From contig JAFRGI010000017.1 in the NCBI GenBank assembly GCA_017433905.1, forward strand, positions 1 through 64,000: DNA of 64,000 nucleotides, read 5' to 3'. The notes below the pieces were generated by a model, which saw only the letters and a program-made list of their open reading frames with translations, was not told the origin of the DNA and made no database searches. A program made the translations under genes and the position numbers. Positions 44,813 to 52,572 of this stretch are shown one piece after another (positions within the stretch are counted from its first letter, which is position 1; each line of letters opens with the position of its first letter). The stretch is from Ruminococcus sp. (lineage in GTDB: Bacteria; Bacillota; Clostridia; Oscillospirales; Acutalibacteraceae).

Positions 44813-44847
44813 AAAAAATAACCCCGAACCCCAAAAGGATATCGGGG
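44813..44847 (-). terminator. Terminator-like hairpin in the leader of the acyl-CoA synthetase gene
   Basis: On the minus strand CCCCGA (complement of 44842-44847) pairs with TCGGGG (complement of 44822-44827), followed by TTATTTTTTT. It is downstream of the likely promoter and about 50 nt upstream of the start at 44765, so it could act as an attenuator. Confidence 0.5.
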
Positions 44848-44861
44848 ATATGATTACCATA

Positions 44862-44892
44862 ATACTATCTCACTTTTTACGCTTTTTGTCAA
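44862..44892 (-). promoter_or_regulatory. Weak promoter of the acyl-CoA synthetase operon
   Basis: On the minus strand: TTGACA (44887-44892), 19 nt, TAGTAT (44862-44867). The spacing is longer than ideal. Confidence 0.4.
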
Positions 44893-44995
44893 GGGGGAAA
44901 GAGTAAAACTGTAAAAAAATATTAACAATATGAAAAAATATTATAATAAAATAAACAGATAAACAGAAAAAACAGATCTTCCAAAAAGCTGCACA

Positions 44996-45029
44996 GCGCC
45001 GCCGAATCGAATTAGCGAGTCGGCGGCGC
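44996..45029. repeat. 10-bp GC-rich inverted repeat
   Basis: GCGCCGCCGA / TCGGCGGCGC with a 14-nt loop, in the gap between divergent genes (44766-45085). It could be a transcription barrier or operator. Apart from this, the hairpin and the promoter, the gap is AT-rich and otherwise featureless. Confidence 0.55.
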
Positions 45030-45085
45030 ATTTACAAATATGATGGAATATGCTATCATAAGATATGTGAAAGGATGTGTTGCCC

Positions 45086-45958
45086 ATGAAAACGGGCTTG
45101 GTATTGGAAGGCGGTGCAATGCGCGGATTATTCTCTGCGGGCGTGATAGATGTGATGATGGAGCAGGGCGTGGCGTTCGATACCTTGATTGGCGTGTCAG
45201 CGGGTGCAGCGTTCGGATGTAACTATAAATCCGGTCAAATCGGCAGAGCAATCCGCTACAACATGCGGTTCGCGCAGGATAAGCGTTATTGCAGCAGATG
45301 GTCGTTGCTGCGGACGGGAAATCTGTTCGGCGCGGAATTCTGTTACCACACGATCCCGAACCGTCTCGATCTGTTTGACCGAAAGACATTCCATGATTCT
45401 CCTATGAAGTTTTATGTGGTTTGCACGGACATTCAGACGGGCATGCCGGTTTATCATCGCTGTGACACGGCGAACGACACCTGTTATGAATGGATACGCG
45501 CCTCCGCTTCGATGCCGCTGGTATCCACGCCTGTATGCTTGGACGGCAGCCTGTTGCTCGACGGCGGTATATCGGACTCGATTCCCCTGCAGTATATGAT
45601 GGATCACGGCTTTGAAAAAAACGTGGTTGTACTCACCCAACCGCGCAGTTATGTTAAGCGCCCTGCCTCGATGATGGCGCTGCTGCGGATGAAGCTGCGC
45701 AAATATCCGCAGCTGCTCCGAACAATGGGGGAACGCCATAAGGATTACAACCGCAGCCGCAGGCTGGTATTTGCCGGGGAGCGCCAGGGAAACGTGTTTG
45801 TAATTTGTCCCGACGAACCGCTGCCGATAGGCAGAATTGAACACGACCCGGAGAATATGCACCGTGTCTATCAGCTGGGAAGGGCTGTTGCCGAGCGCAG
45901 GCTGGAAGCATTAAAGGACTTTATGAATTCCGAGCCGTCCGTGCATACGGAGGGTTGA
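45086..45958 (+). CDS. Patatin-like phospholipase
   Basis: 290 residues. The oxyanion-hole motif is GGAMRG (residues 9-14), the nucleophile elbow GVSAG with Ser38, and the catalytic dyad Asp159 is in DGG. This matches the bacterial patatin family (YjjU/RssA group), cytoplasmic lipid acyl hydrolases. The ATG at 45086 is favoured by the AAAGG site at 45070-45074. The 3' end overlaps the converging hydrolase gene by 48 nt. Lipid substrate unknown. Confidence 0.9.
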   Translation: MKTGLVLEGGAMRGLFSAGVIDVMMEQGVAFDTLIGVSAGAAFGCNYKSGQIGRAIRYNMRFAQDKRYCSRWSLLRTGNLFGAEFCYHTIPNRLDLFDRKTFHDSPMKFYVVCTDIQTGMPVYHRCDTANDTCYEWIRASASMPLVSTPVCLDGSLLLDGGISDSIPLQYMMDHGFEKNVVVLTQPRSYVKRPASMMALLRMKLRKYPQLLRTMGERHKDYNRSRRLVFAGERQGNVFVICPDEPLPIGRIEHDPENMHRVYQLGRAVAERRLEALKDFMNSEPSVHTEG

Positions 45959-46978
45959 CCGTTGGGTTTCAGCTCCCGTCCGGGTGTCAGCCCATAACGC
46001 CGGTTCGTTCGCAGGGAAGCGGTGACCGTATTTTCCGGGAGAGGACTTGTGTTTCCGACTGCTTGTTTCTGACCTGCCGGCACCGGAAAAATCGAGAATA
46101 TCGCGGATGACCTCCTCGCGGCACACGTCGTTAAGGATTTCGTGGCGGCAGTTGTGATAGAGCTTCAGTTGTGCGTTTTTACCGTTTTTAATGAGACGGT
46201 TGTATACGGTTTTTACCCCTTTTCCGTAGTTGCCGACGGGATCCTCGTCTCCCGAGATGAGCAAAACCGGTACGTTGAGTTCTTTTCTGCCGAACCACGC
46301 ACTGCGGTTGCAGATGCGGAGCATCTGCAGCAGATCCTTCATGGACGCGACGCAGAAATGAAAGGCGCAGAAGCGGTCGGCATGGTAGAGATCGCGGGTT
46401 TCCGGGATGCTGCTGAGCCACGCGTGCGCGTCCACTTCGTCAAAATGGTTATTGTAGCTGCTGAATACCATCATTTCAAGGGTGTTGGAGGTGTACCGCT
46501 CACCTTTGACGCGGATTAGGCGGTTGAGCAAAAACACCCCCATCGGCAGAATAGGATTGGGACCTCCCGTACCCATGATAATCAGTTTGTTCCACAGCTT
46601 GTCCGTGAAGGTACAGCGTGCAATAAAAGAACCCATGCTGTGCCCCATCAGTACACAGGGAAGGTGGTTTCCGTACGCGTGCTTTACAGCGGCTGTAAAA
46701 CGCCGCACGTCCGCGAGCAGATAGGGGTAGCCGCCGATATATCCCAGCTCGCTGCCGTTTGCGGCAGTTTTTCCGTGGCCGAGGTTATCAAAGCCATAGC
46801 AGATCCAGCCGTTTTCCGCCATTTTGCGCATAAAGCCGTCATATCTGCCAATGTGCTCTACCATGCCGTGAACGACATGGAACAGCCCCCTGGCTTCCGT
46901 TTCGGGCGCGTAGATCCTGCCGTACAGCACGTGGTTTCCGTCCGCGGAAGGAAAGCGTTTTTCCATTACGTCAATCAT
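45911..46978 (-). CDS. Alpha/beta hydrolase, monoacylglycerol-lipase-like
   Basis: 355 residues from the ATG at 46978, with GGGTGA upstream. Oxyanion HVVHGMVEH, NLGHGKT, nucleophile Ser114 in GHSMGS, acid ISGDEDPVG and histidine NCRHEILND give a complete triad in the order of Hydrolase_4 (YvaM/monoglyceride lipase) proteins. About 50-60 C-terminal residues after DILDF (GRSETSSRKHKS...) are unlike the family and run into the patatin gene on the opposite strand. A reading-frame extension after loss of the original stop is possible. Confidence 0.85.
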   Translation of the reverse strand: MIDVMEKRFPSADGNHVLYGRIYAPETEARGLFHVVHGMVEHIGRYDGFMRKMAENGWICYGFDNLGHGKTAANGSELGYIGGYPYLLADVRRFTAAVKHAYGNHLPCVLMGHSMGSFIARCTFTDKLWNKLIIMGTGGPNPILPMGVFLLNRLIRVKGERYTSNTLEMMVFSSYNNHFDEVDAHAWLSSIPETRDLYHADRFCAFHFCVASMKDLLQMLRICNRSAWFGRKELNVPVLLISGDEDPVGNYGKGVKTVYNRLIKNGKNAQLKLYHNCRHEILNDVCREEVIRDILDFSGAGRSETSSRKHKSSPGKYGHRFPANEPALWADTRTGAETQRSTLRMHGRLGIHKVL

Positions 46979-47112
46979 TTGTATCACCCATTGCAGACCC
47001 GAACGGTGTGTGGTCAACCGCCGGGTTGTTTTTTTTGCATCATTATTTGTTGGATGGCGTTTAGATATTAGTATCCCGCAAAAGCGCATGAATATGATAC
47101 GGCAAAATAGCA

Positions 47113-47139
47113 AAAACCGGCGCGGATTGCGCCGGTTTT
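47113..47139. terminator. Terminator of the flavodiiron gene
   Basis: Perfect stem AAAACCGGCGC / GCGCCGGTTTT with a 5-nt loop, 12 nt beyond the flavodiiron stop on the minus strand, with T-rich flanks on both strands. Confidence 0.75.
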
Positions 47140-47151
47140 GTTGTGAATTAG

Positions 47152-48942
47152 TTATTCGATCGGTTCAAAATCCGCAGCGCCGTGCTTGCAAAGCGGACAG
47201 ATGAAATCGTCGGGCAGCTCGTCGCCCTCGTAGATGTAGCCGCACACCTTGCAGACCCAACCTTTTTTGCCCTCTGTTTCGGGCTTGGGCTTGACATGGT
47301 TTTGGTAGTAGGTGTAGGTCATCGTCTCCTTGTCGGAGGTGACGCGCGCCTCTGTGACGGAGCAGATAAACATTCCGTGGGTGTCGAGATCCATGTAATC
47401 CTCCACCTTCAGTGAAAGGAAGGAATTGATGTGCTTCGGCAGAAAAACCAATCCGTTGTCGGAGCGGAGCGGCTCGCAGTTTGCGAATTTGTCACAATTT
47501 CTGCCGCTTTGGAAGCCGAAGTTTTCAAAAACGGAGAACGGCGCCTCCACAGACAAACAGTTAACGTTCATAACGCCCGTTTTCTTGATAACGTGATGGG
47601 AATAGTTCTGTTTGTTGATGCAGATCGCTACGCGGTTGGGCGTACTGGTGACCTGAGTGACCGTGTTGACGATCAGACCGTTGTCCTTTTTACCGTCATT
47701 GGAGGTGACAACGTACAGACCGTAGCCGATATTAAATAGCGCGGTCATATCATTTTTGTCGGCGGTTTCGTTATGCTGCGCAAGATAATCCTTGCACAGC
47801 TCGTTGGCGAGATTCTCGAGATCTTCCTTGCTTTTGTCGTTCAAAGCAGACAGGATTCGTACGGTGGTGTCCGCAAACGCAATGTTTTTGCAGCCCTCGA
47901 GCATTTTCTTCATGGTCTTGGCGGCGAGAGGCGCCCATGATCCGTTCTCGATCAGACCGATGGTTTTGTTCTGAAAGTTGCGCTCCGTGAGGTGGTGGAT
48001 AAACTCGCGCATAAAGGGGAAGATTTCCGCATTATAGGTGGTGGTGGCGAGCACAATTCTGCCGTAGCGAAAGGCGTCCTCCACACATTCCGCCATGTCC
48101 TCACGCGCGAGATCGTTGACCACGACCTTCGGGCAACCCTTGACGCGGAGTTTTTCGGCGAGCAGCTCCACGGCTTTTTTTGTGTTGCCGTAAACGGAGG
48201 TGTATGCAATCATAATGCCGTCGCTTTCTACACTGTAACTTGACCATGTGTTGTACAGACCGATATAGTAGCCGAGATTCTCTGTCAGCACGGGGCCGTG
48301 CAGCGGGCAAATGATCTGAATATCGAGATTGGCTGCTTTTTTCAGCAAATTTTGCACCTGTGCGCCGTATTTGCCAACGATACCGATGTAGTAGCGTCTC
48401 GCCTCACATGCCCAGTCCTCCTCGACGTCGAGTGCGCCGAATTTACCGAAACCGTCAGCGGAAAACAGTACCTTGTCCGTGCTGTCGTAGGTGACGATGA
48501 CCTCGGGCCAGTGCACCATGGGAGCTGTGACAAAGGTCAGTGTGTGTTTGCCGAGCTCGAGGGTATCGCCTTCACCGACAACAACGCGTCTGTCCGCAAA
48601 GTCCGTGCCGAAAAAATTCTGCATCATCGTGAACGCTTTGACGGACGATACGATGGTTGCATCGGGATAATTTTTCATAAAATTAAAAATATTCGCAGAG
48701 TGGTCGGGCTCCATATGCTGCACGATCAGGTAATCGGGTTTCCGGCTTCCCAACGCGTCTTCCAGATTGTTGAGCCATTCGTGGGTAAAGCTGCGGTCAA
48801 CGGTGTCCATGACCGCAATCTTTTCGTCGAGGATGACGTAGGAGTTGTATGCCATGCCGTTGGGCACGTCATACTGCCCCTCAAACAGATCAATTTTGTG
48901 GTCATTGACGCCCACATAGCGGATATCCTTTGTGATTTCCAT
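47152..48942 (-). CDS. Flavodiiron protein fused to flavin reductase and rubredoxin domains
   Basis: 596 residues from the ATG at 48942 (GAGAGG upstream). The beta-lactamase-like diiron core has a full ligand set: His76, Glu78, Asp80, His81 (QHMEPDHS), His144, Asp163 and His215. A flavodoxin domain (about 245-390, AYTSVYGNTKKA) binds FMN. A flavin-reductase-like domain spans about 405-540. A C-terminal rubredoxin has CKVCGYIY and CPLCKHG. Reduces O2 to water (or NO), protecting anaerobes. The fusion brings its own electron-transfer modules, so fewer external partners are needed. Confidence 0.94.
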   Translation of the reverse strand: MEITKDIRYVGVNDHKIDLFEGQYDVPNGMAYNSYVILDEKIAVMDTVDRSFTHEWLNNLEDALGSRKPDYLIVQHMEPDHSANIFNFMKNYPDATIVSSVKAFTMMQNFFGTDFADRRVVVGEGDTLELGKHTLTFVTAPMVHWPEVIVTYDSTDKVLFSADGFGKFGALDVEEDWACEARRYYIGIVGKYGAQVQNLLKKAANLDIQIICPLHGPVLTENLGYYIGLYNTWSSYSVESDGIMIAYTSVYGNTKKAVELLAEKLRVKGCPKVVVNDLAREDMAECVEDAFRYGRIVLATTTYNAEIFPFMREFIHHLTERNFQNKTIGLIENGSWAPLAAKTMKKMLEGCKNIAFADTTVRILSALNDKSKEDLENLANELCKDYLAQHNETADKNDMTALFNIGYGLYVVTSNDGKKDNGLIVNTVTQVTSTPNRVAICINKQNYSHHVIKKTGVMNVNCLSVEAPFSVFENFGFQSGRNCDKFANCEPLRSDNGLVFLPKHINSFLSLKVEDYMDLDTHGMFICSVTEARVTSDKETMTYTYYQNHVKPKPETEGKKGWVCKVCGYIYEGDELPDDFICPLCKHGAADFEPIE

Positions 48943-49049
48943 AAGGTTGTACCTCTCTTTCATTTATATTAAAAGGATGATATGCTAAATAAATTGTAAC
49001 ATAAAATTTTGCTGTTTACAAGGGAATTTTAGAGAAATAAGGGAAAAAT

Positions 49050-49075
49050 AAAGATTCCCACAAAAGATTCCCACA
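49050..49075 (+). repeat. Perfect 13-bp tandem duplication upstream of the MATE gene
   Basis: AAAGATTCCCACA occurs twice head to tail (49050-49062, 49063-49075), directly upstream of the -35 element. It may be a direct-repeat operator or a slippage product. Confidence 0.85.
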
Positions 49076-49082
49076 TTAACTC

Positions 49083-49111
49083 TTGCATTCTTATAGGAGA
49101 GCATTTATAAT
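49083..49111 (+). promoter_or_regulatory. Promoter of the MATE exporter gene
   Basis: TTGCAT, 17 nt, TATAAT; the start codon follows at 49133. Confidence 0.65.
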
Positions 49112-49132
49112 ACTGTCGGAGTGTGAGAAAAA

Positions 49133-50476
49133 ATGGGAAAAAATAAGAAAATGACTTTATGGAGTTTGGCATGGCCGATATTTATTGAGACTGCTTTGTT
49201 TATGCTTCTCGGTTTTGTAGACGTGCTGATTCTCAGCAAGTATGATGACCTTGCGGCATCGTCCGTTACCGTAGCCAATCAGGCAGTGTCTATCGCGACA
49301 ATCATCTTTACCGTCGTCTCCTCGGCGAGCGCGGTCTTGATTTCGCAGTATCTCGGCGCAAAACAAATGCAGTCAGCTTCGCGGATAGCGGCGTTGTCTC
49401 TGGTTTTGCATTTAATCACGGGATTACTGGTCAGTGCGATATTTTTGTTGTTTTATAACCCGATCCTGCGCTTTATCGGTGTGGAAGGAAAGATCCTTGA
49501 ATTCGGGGGACAGTATTTGTCAATCGTGGGAAGTGTGATGTTCCTGCAGGCGCTGATGACGGCGATTTCCGTGATCATCCGTAACCACGGCATGACCAAA
49601 ATTTCTATGTACGTTACCGTCGGCATGAATATCCTTAATACGATCATGGATATCGTGCTGGTTCTCGGCTTGTTCGGATTGCCGAAGATGGGCGTGGTCG
49701 GCGTTGCGTTCGCAACCTCTCTGAGTCGTTTCGCCGGTACAGTTGTGCTTGGTATTGTTCTGTTTACCAAGGTGGAGAAATGGAGTATCTTCAAGCTCCT
49801 CAAGCCGATTCCGGGGAAAGATATTCGAAATATTTTTAAAATCGGCATTCCGTCCGCATTTGAATCTTTGATGTATAATCTGTCGCAGATCGTGATTACC
49901 GCTATTGTTCTTAAATATCTGACGGACACCGAACTGATCACAAAAACCTATGTACAGAATATCTCGATGTTCTTTTATGTTTTCGCCATTTCGATCGGGC
50001 AGGCGTCACAGATTCTCATAGGACACCATGTCGGCGCGGGTCAACCGGATGAGGCGTATCGCCAGGGGTTGCGGGCATTCAGGCAGGCAATTCTGATAAC
50101 GATTGCTATTTGTGCAGCAGGCATTGTTTTCCGGGGACAGATCATGAGTGTTTTTACAGACGACGCAGCCGTGATTGCTTTCGGTTCGGTTTTGTTGTTT
50201 CTGGAGCTGTTTTTGGAGTGTGGCAGGACGTCGAATCTGGTGGTAATCTCCTGTCTGCGCGGTGCGGGAGATGTATATTTTCCGACCGTATGCGCCATTA
50301 TTTCCATGTGGGTCATTAACGTGCTGGGCTCATATTTGCTGGCCGTTGTACTCGGTTGGGGTGTTGCCGGTTTGTGGATTGCGCAGGCGACGGACGAAGT
50401 GTTACGCGGCATATTAATGATTTTGCGCTGGCGCGGCGGCAGATGGAGAACCAAGAGCGTCGTTCAAAAATCATAA
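49133..50476 (+). CDS. MATE family efflux transporter
   Basis: 447 residues with twelve membrane helices in two similar halves. It opens LWSLAWPIFIETALFMLLGFVDVLILSKYDD, the usual MATE N-terminus, with AANQAV-like VANQAVSIATI, and the second half starts at about residue 235 (IRNIFKIGIPSAFESLMYNLSQ). Exports drugs or metabolites in exchange for Na+ or H+. Substrates unknown. It is monocistronic, with a terminator at 50493-50519. Confidence 0.92.
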   Translation: MGKNKKMTLWSLAWPIFIETALFMLLGFVDVLILSKYDDLAASSVTVANQAVSIATIIFTVVSSASAVLISQYLGAKQMQSASRIAALSLVLHLITGLLVSAIFLLFYNPILRFIGVEGKILEFGGQYLSIVGSVMFLQALMTAISVIIRNHGMTKISMYVTVGMNILNTIMDIVLVLGLFGLPKMGVVGVAFATSLSRFAGTVVLGIVLFTKVEKWSIFKLLKPIPGKDIRNIFKIGIPSAFESLMYNLSQIVITAIVLKYLTDTELITKTYVQNISMFFYVFAISIGQASQILIGHHVGAGQPDEAYRQGLRAFRQAILITIAICAAGIVFRGQIMSVFTDDAAVIAFGSVLLFLELFLECGRTSNLVVISCLRGAGDVYFPTVCAIISMWVINVLGSYLLAVVLGWGVAGLWIAQATDEVLRGILMILRWRGGRWRTKSVVQKS

Positions 50477-50492
50477 ATGCAGGATAAGCAAG

Positions 50493-50519
50493 AGGTTTGG
50501 CAATTGCCAAGCCTTTTTT
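50493..50519 (+). terminator. Terminator of the MATE gene
   Basis: Near-palindrome GGTTTGGCAATTGCCAAGCC followed by TTTTTT, 18 nt after the stop. Confidence 0.75.
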
Positions 50520-50568
50520 ATTGCGCATATTTTTTTGTATACTTTTCGAGTTTTTTTGTATAATACTA

Positions 50569-50597
50569 TTGACAAAGATATTTAGATTTGGTACAAT
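50569..50597 (+). promoter_or_regulatory. Promoter of the gpx-trxA-trxB operon
   Basis: TTGACA, 17 nt, TACAAT, with AAGGAGGTTG before the ATG at 50648. Confidence 0.75.
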
Positions 50598-50647
50598 CTA
50601 ATTGCACACAAACGGAAATAGAAATCCGGACTCAAGGAGGTTGTACG

Positions 50648-51187
50648 ATGGCATTTTATGATTATAAGCTGAAAAAACGCAGGGACGGCGAGCTTGATCT
50701 CGCGGATTGGCGCGGCAGGGTTGTATTGATAGTCAATACTGCCACGGGATGCGGCTTCACACCGCAGTATGAGGGTTTGGAAATGCTCTATGAGAAATAT
50801 CATGAACAAGGCTTCGAGATTCTCGACATCCCCTGCAATCAGTTTGCCAACCAGGCGAAGGAATCTGATGACGAGATTCGTCAGTTTTGCACGGCACGCT
50901 ACAAAACGCAGTTTGACCAAATGGCAAAGGCGGAGGTTAACGGCGAAAACGAGCTGCCGCTGTACACCTTTCTCAAGGCGCAGGCTCCTTCGGAGGAGGT
51001 CAGGGGCGTTAAGAATAAACTGGCGATGAAGGCGATTGCCAAGATGAGCAAAACCGCTGTAACCGCCGCGGATATACAGTGGAATTTCACCAAGTTCCTC
51101 GTTGACAGGCAGGGAACAGTGGTCAAGCGGTACAGTCCGACCTGTCCGCCTGCAGACATCGATGCGGATATCGCACAATTGATTTGA
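50648..51187 (+). CDS. Glutathione peroxidase family (thioredoxin-dependent peroxidase)
   Basis: 179 residues. The peroxidatic cysteine is Cys35 in NTATGCGFTPQY (Cys, not Sec). The rest of the catalytic tetrad is recognisable: Gln in IPCNQFANQ, and Trp and Asn in IQWNFTKFLV. In bacteria such enzymes usually use thioredoxin, and here the next two genes are thioredoxin and thioredoxin reductase, supporting that electron route. The start has AAGGAGG 8 nt upstream. Confidence 0.92.
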   Translation: MAFYDYKLKKRRDGELDLADWRGRVVLIVNTATGCGFTPQYEGLEMLYEKYHEQGFEILDIPCNQFANQAKESDDEIRQFCTARYKTQFDQMAKAEVNGENELPLYTFLKAQAPSEEVRGVKNKLAMKAIAKMSKTAVTAADIQWNFTKFLVDRQGTVVKRYSPTCPPADIDADIAQLI

Positions 51188-51201
51188 AAGGGAGAAGCAA
51201 C

Positions 51202-51507
51202 ATGGCAGTTTTAGAAGTAACAGGCGCAACATTTGAAAAGGAAGTCATGCAGTCCGATCGTCCCGTCCTCGCGGATTTTTACGCGAATTGGTGTGGTCCC
51301 TGCAAGATGCTCCGACCTGTTTTGGAGGAGATTTCGGATGAGCGACAGGACGTGAAATTCGTTTCGGTTGATATTGATGAGGAGGACGATCTTGCCGAAC
51401 AGTTTGAGGTCAGCGCAATACCCTGCGTTGTTTTGATCAAGGACGGTGAGGAGGTTAACAGAAGCGTCGGGCTGGTGCCGCGAGAGGCAATCGAGGAGCT
51501 GCTCTGA
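51202..51507 (+). CDS. trxA: Thioredoxin
   Basis: 101 residues, standard length. Active site WCGPC (about residues 29-33, ADFYANWCGPCKML), cis-proline in SAIPCVVLI, where an unusual Cys follows the Pro. It reduces the upstream peroxidase and other disulfides. It lies 14 nt after gpx and overlaps trxB by one base (TGATGG). Confidence 0.95.
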   Translation: MAVLEVTGATFEKEVMQSDRPVLADFYANWCGPCKMLRPVLEEISDERQDVKFVSVDIDEEDDLAEQFEVSAIPCVVLIKDGEEVNRSVGLVPREAIEELL

Positions 51508-52427
51508 TGGCGGATATCATTGTTGTCGGTGCGGGTCCCGCAGGTATGACTGCCGCGATTTATGCACGCCGCGCCGCCAAGACCGTGCTGGTGCTCGAGG
51601 CGCTGAGCTACGGCGGTCAGATCATCAACACCCCCGAAATTGAGAACTATCCCGCTGCCGCTCATATATCGGGATTTGATTTCGCCTCCGGCGTTTACCG
51701 GCAGGCGAAGGATCTGGGCGCAGAATTCAAATTTGAAAAGGTAATATCTGTGGAGGAGACGGGGGAGGACACGGGAGAGGAAAAACTTGTCCGCACGGCG
51801 AAAAATGCGTATACAGCCAAGGCAGTTATTCTGGCGACCGGTTCGCAGAACCGCAAACTGGGAGTGGATCGGGAGGACAAATTTGTCGGCAGAGGAATTT
51901 CCTACTGCGCGACATGTGACGGGGCGTTCTATCGCAAAAAGTGTGTTGCGGTTGTCGGAGGCGGCAACACGGCGCTTGAGGACGCTCTCTATCTGGCGGA
52001 CGTCGCGGACAAGGTGTATCTGATTCACCGCCGCGATTCTTTCCGCGGAGAGGAGGCTTCTGCGGCGCGTCTGCGCGAACGCGACAATGTGGAGTTTGTT
52101 CTCGACAGCACGGTACTGGAGCTGCACGGTGAGAAAAAGCTGACCGCGGTGACAGTTACCGACCGGCAGGGAAATACGCGGACGCTGGAGCTGGACGGAC
52201 TGTTTGTTGCCGTGGGCAGAATCCCGGAGAACAGCAGCTTTGAGCCGTTGATGGAATTGGACGACGCCGGATACGCGGCGTCGGGCGAGGATTGCTGCAC
52301 CAGAACCGCAGGCATATTCGTCGCAGGCGATAACCGCCGCAAAGATGTCCGTCAGTTGGTGACGGCGACTGCCGACGGTGCTGTCGCGGCAACGGCGGCG
52401 GTCCGTTATATCAACGCCGAGAGTTAG
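51507..52427 (+). CDS. trxB: Thioredoxin reductase
   Basis: 306 residues. FAD-binding GAGPAGMTAAIYA at the N-terminus, redox-active CATC (in YCATCDGAFY, about 134-137), NADPH-binding GGGNTALEDALYLA and the C-terminal GIFVAGDNRRKDVRQLVTA FAD motif (GD). Transfers electrons from NADPH to thioredoxin. It is the last gene of a compact peroxide-defence operon. Confidence 0.95.
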   Translation: MADIIVVGAGPAGMTAAIYARRAAKTVLVLEALSYGGQIINTPEIENYPAAAHISGFDFASGVYRQAKDLGAEFKFEKVISVEETGEDTGEEKLVRTAKNAYTAKAVILATGSQNRKLGVDREDKFVGRGISYCATCDGAFYRKKCVAVVGGGNTALEDALYLADVADKVYLIHRRDSFRGEEASAARLRERDNVEFVLDSTVLELHGEKKLTAVTVTDRQGNTRTLELDGLFVAVGRIPENSSFEPLMELDDAGYAASGEDCCTRTAGIFVAGDNRRKDVRQLVTATADGAVAATAAVRYINAES

Positions 52428-52511
52428 GCAAATGAATGTATCCGTGCGCATCTGTCGGGACGGTAACGCGAACGGAAACGCAGGATGGAGGGTCGGAACA
52501 AAGCGTTTCCT

Positions 52512-52537
52512 GTACCATCAAAAAGTACCATCAAAAA
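52512..52537 (+). repeat. Perfect 13-bp tandem duplication
   Basis: GTACCATCAAAAA occurs twice head to tail (52512-52524, 52525-52537), just before the terminator between trxB and the CNNM gene. Confidence 0.85.
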
Positions 52538-52572
52538 ACGGAAAGGCGGTTATGCCTTTCCGTCATTTTTTT
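52538..52572. terminator. Bidirectional terminator between trxB and the CNNM/CorC gene
   Basis: ACGGAAAGGC / GCCTTTCCGT with a 6-nt loop and CATTTTTTTT on the plus side. The upstream A-run (TCAAAAAA) serves the minus strand. The stem overlaps the last codons of the minus-strand gene. Confidence 0.8.

Noticed and set aside
46979..47113. Longer start for the alpha/beta hydrolase
   Set aside because: The extra N-terminal 45 residues run into the flavodiiron terminator and lack family similarity; the ATG at 46978 has a ribosome-binding site.
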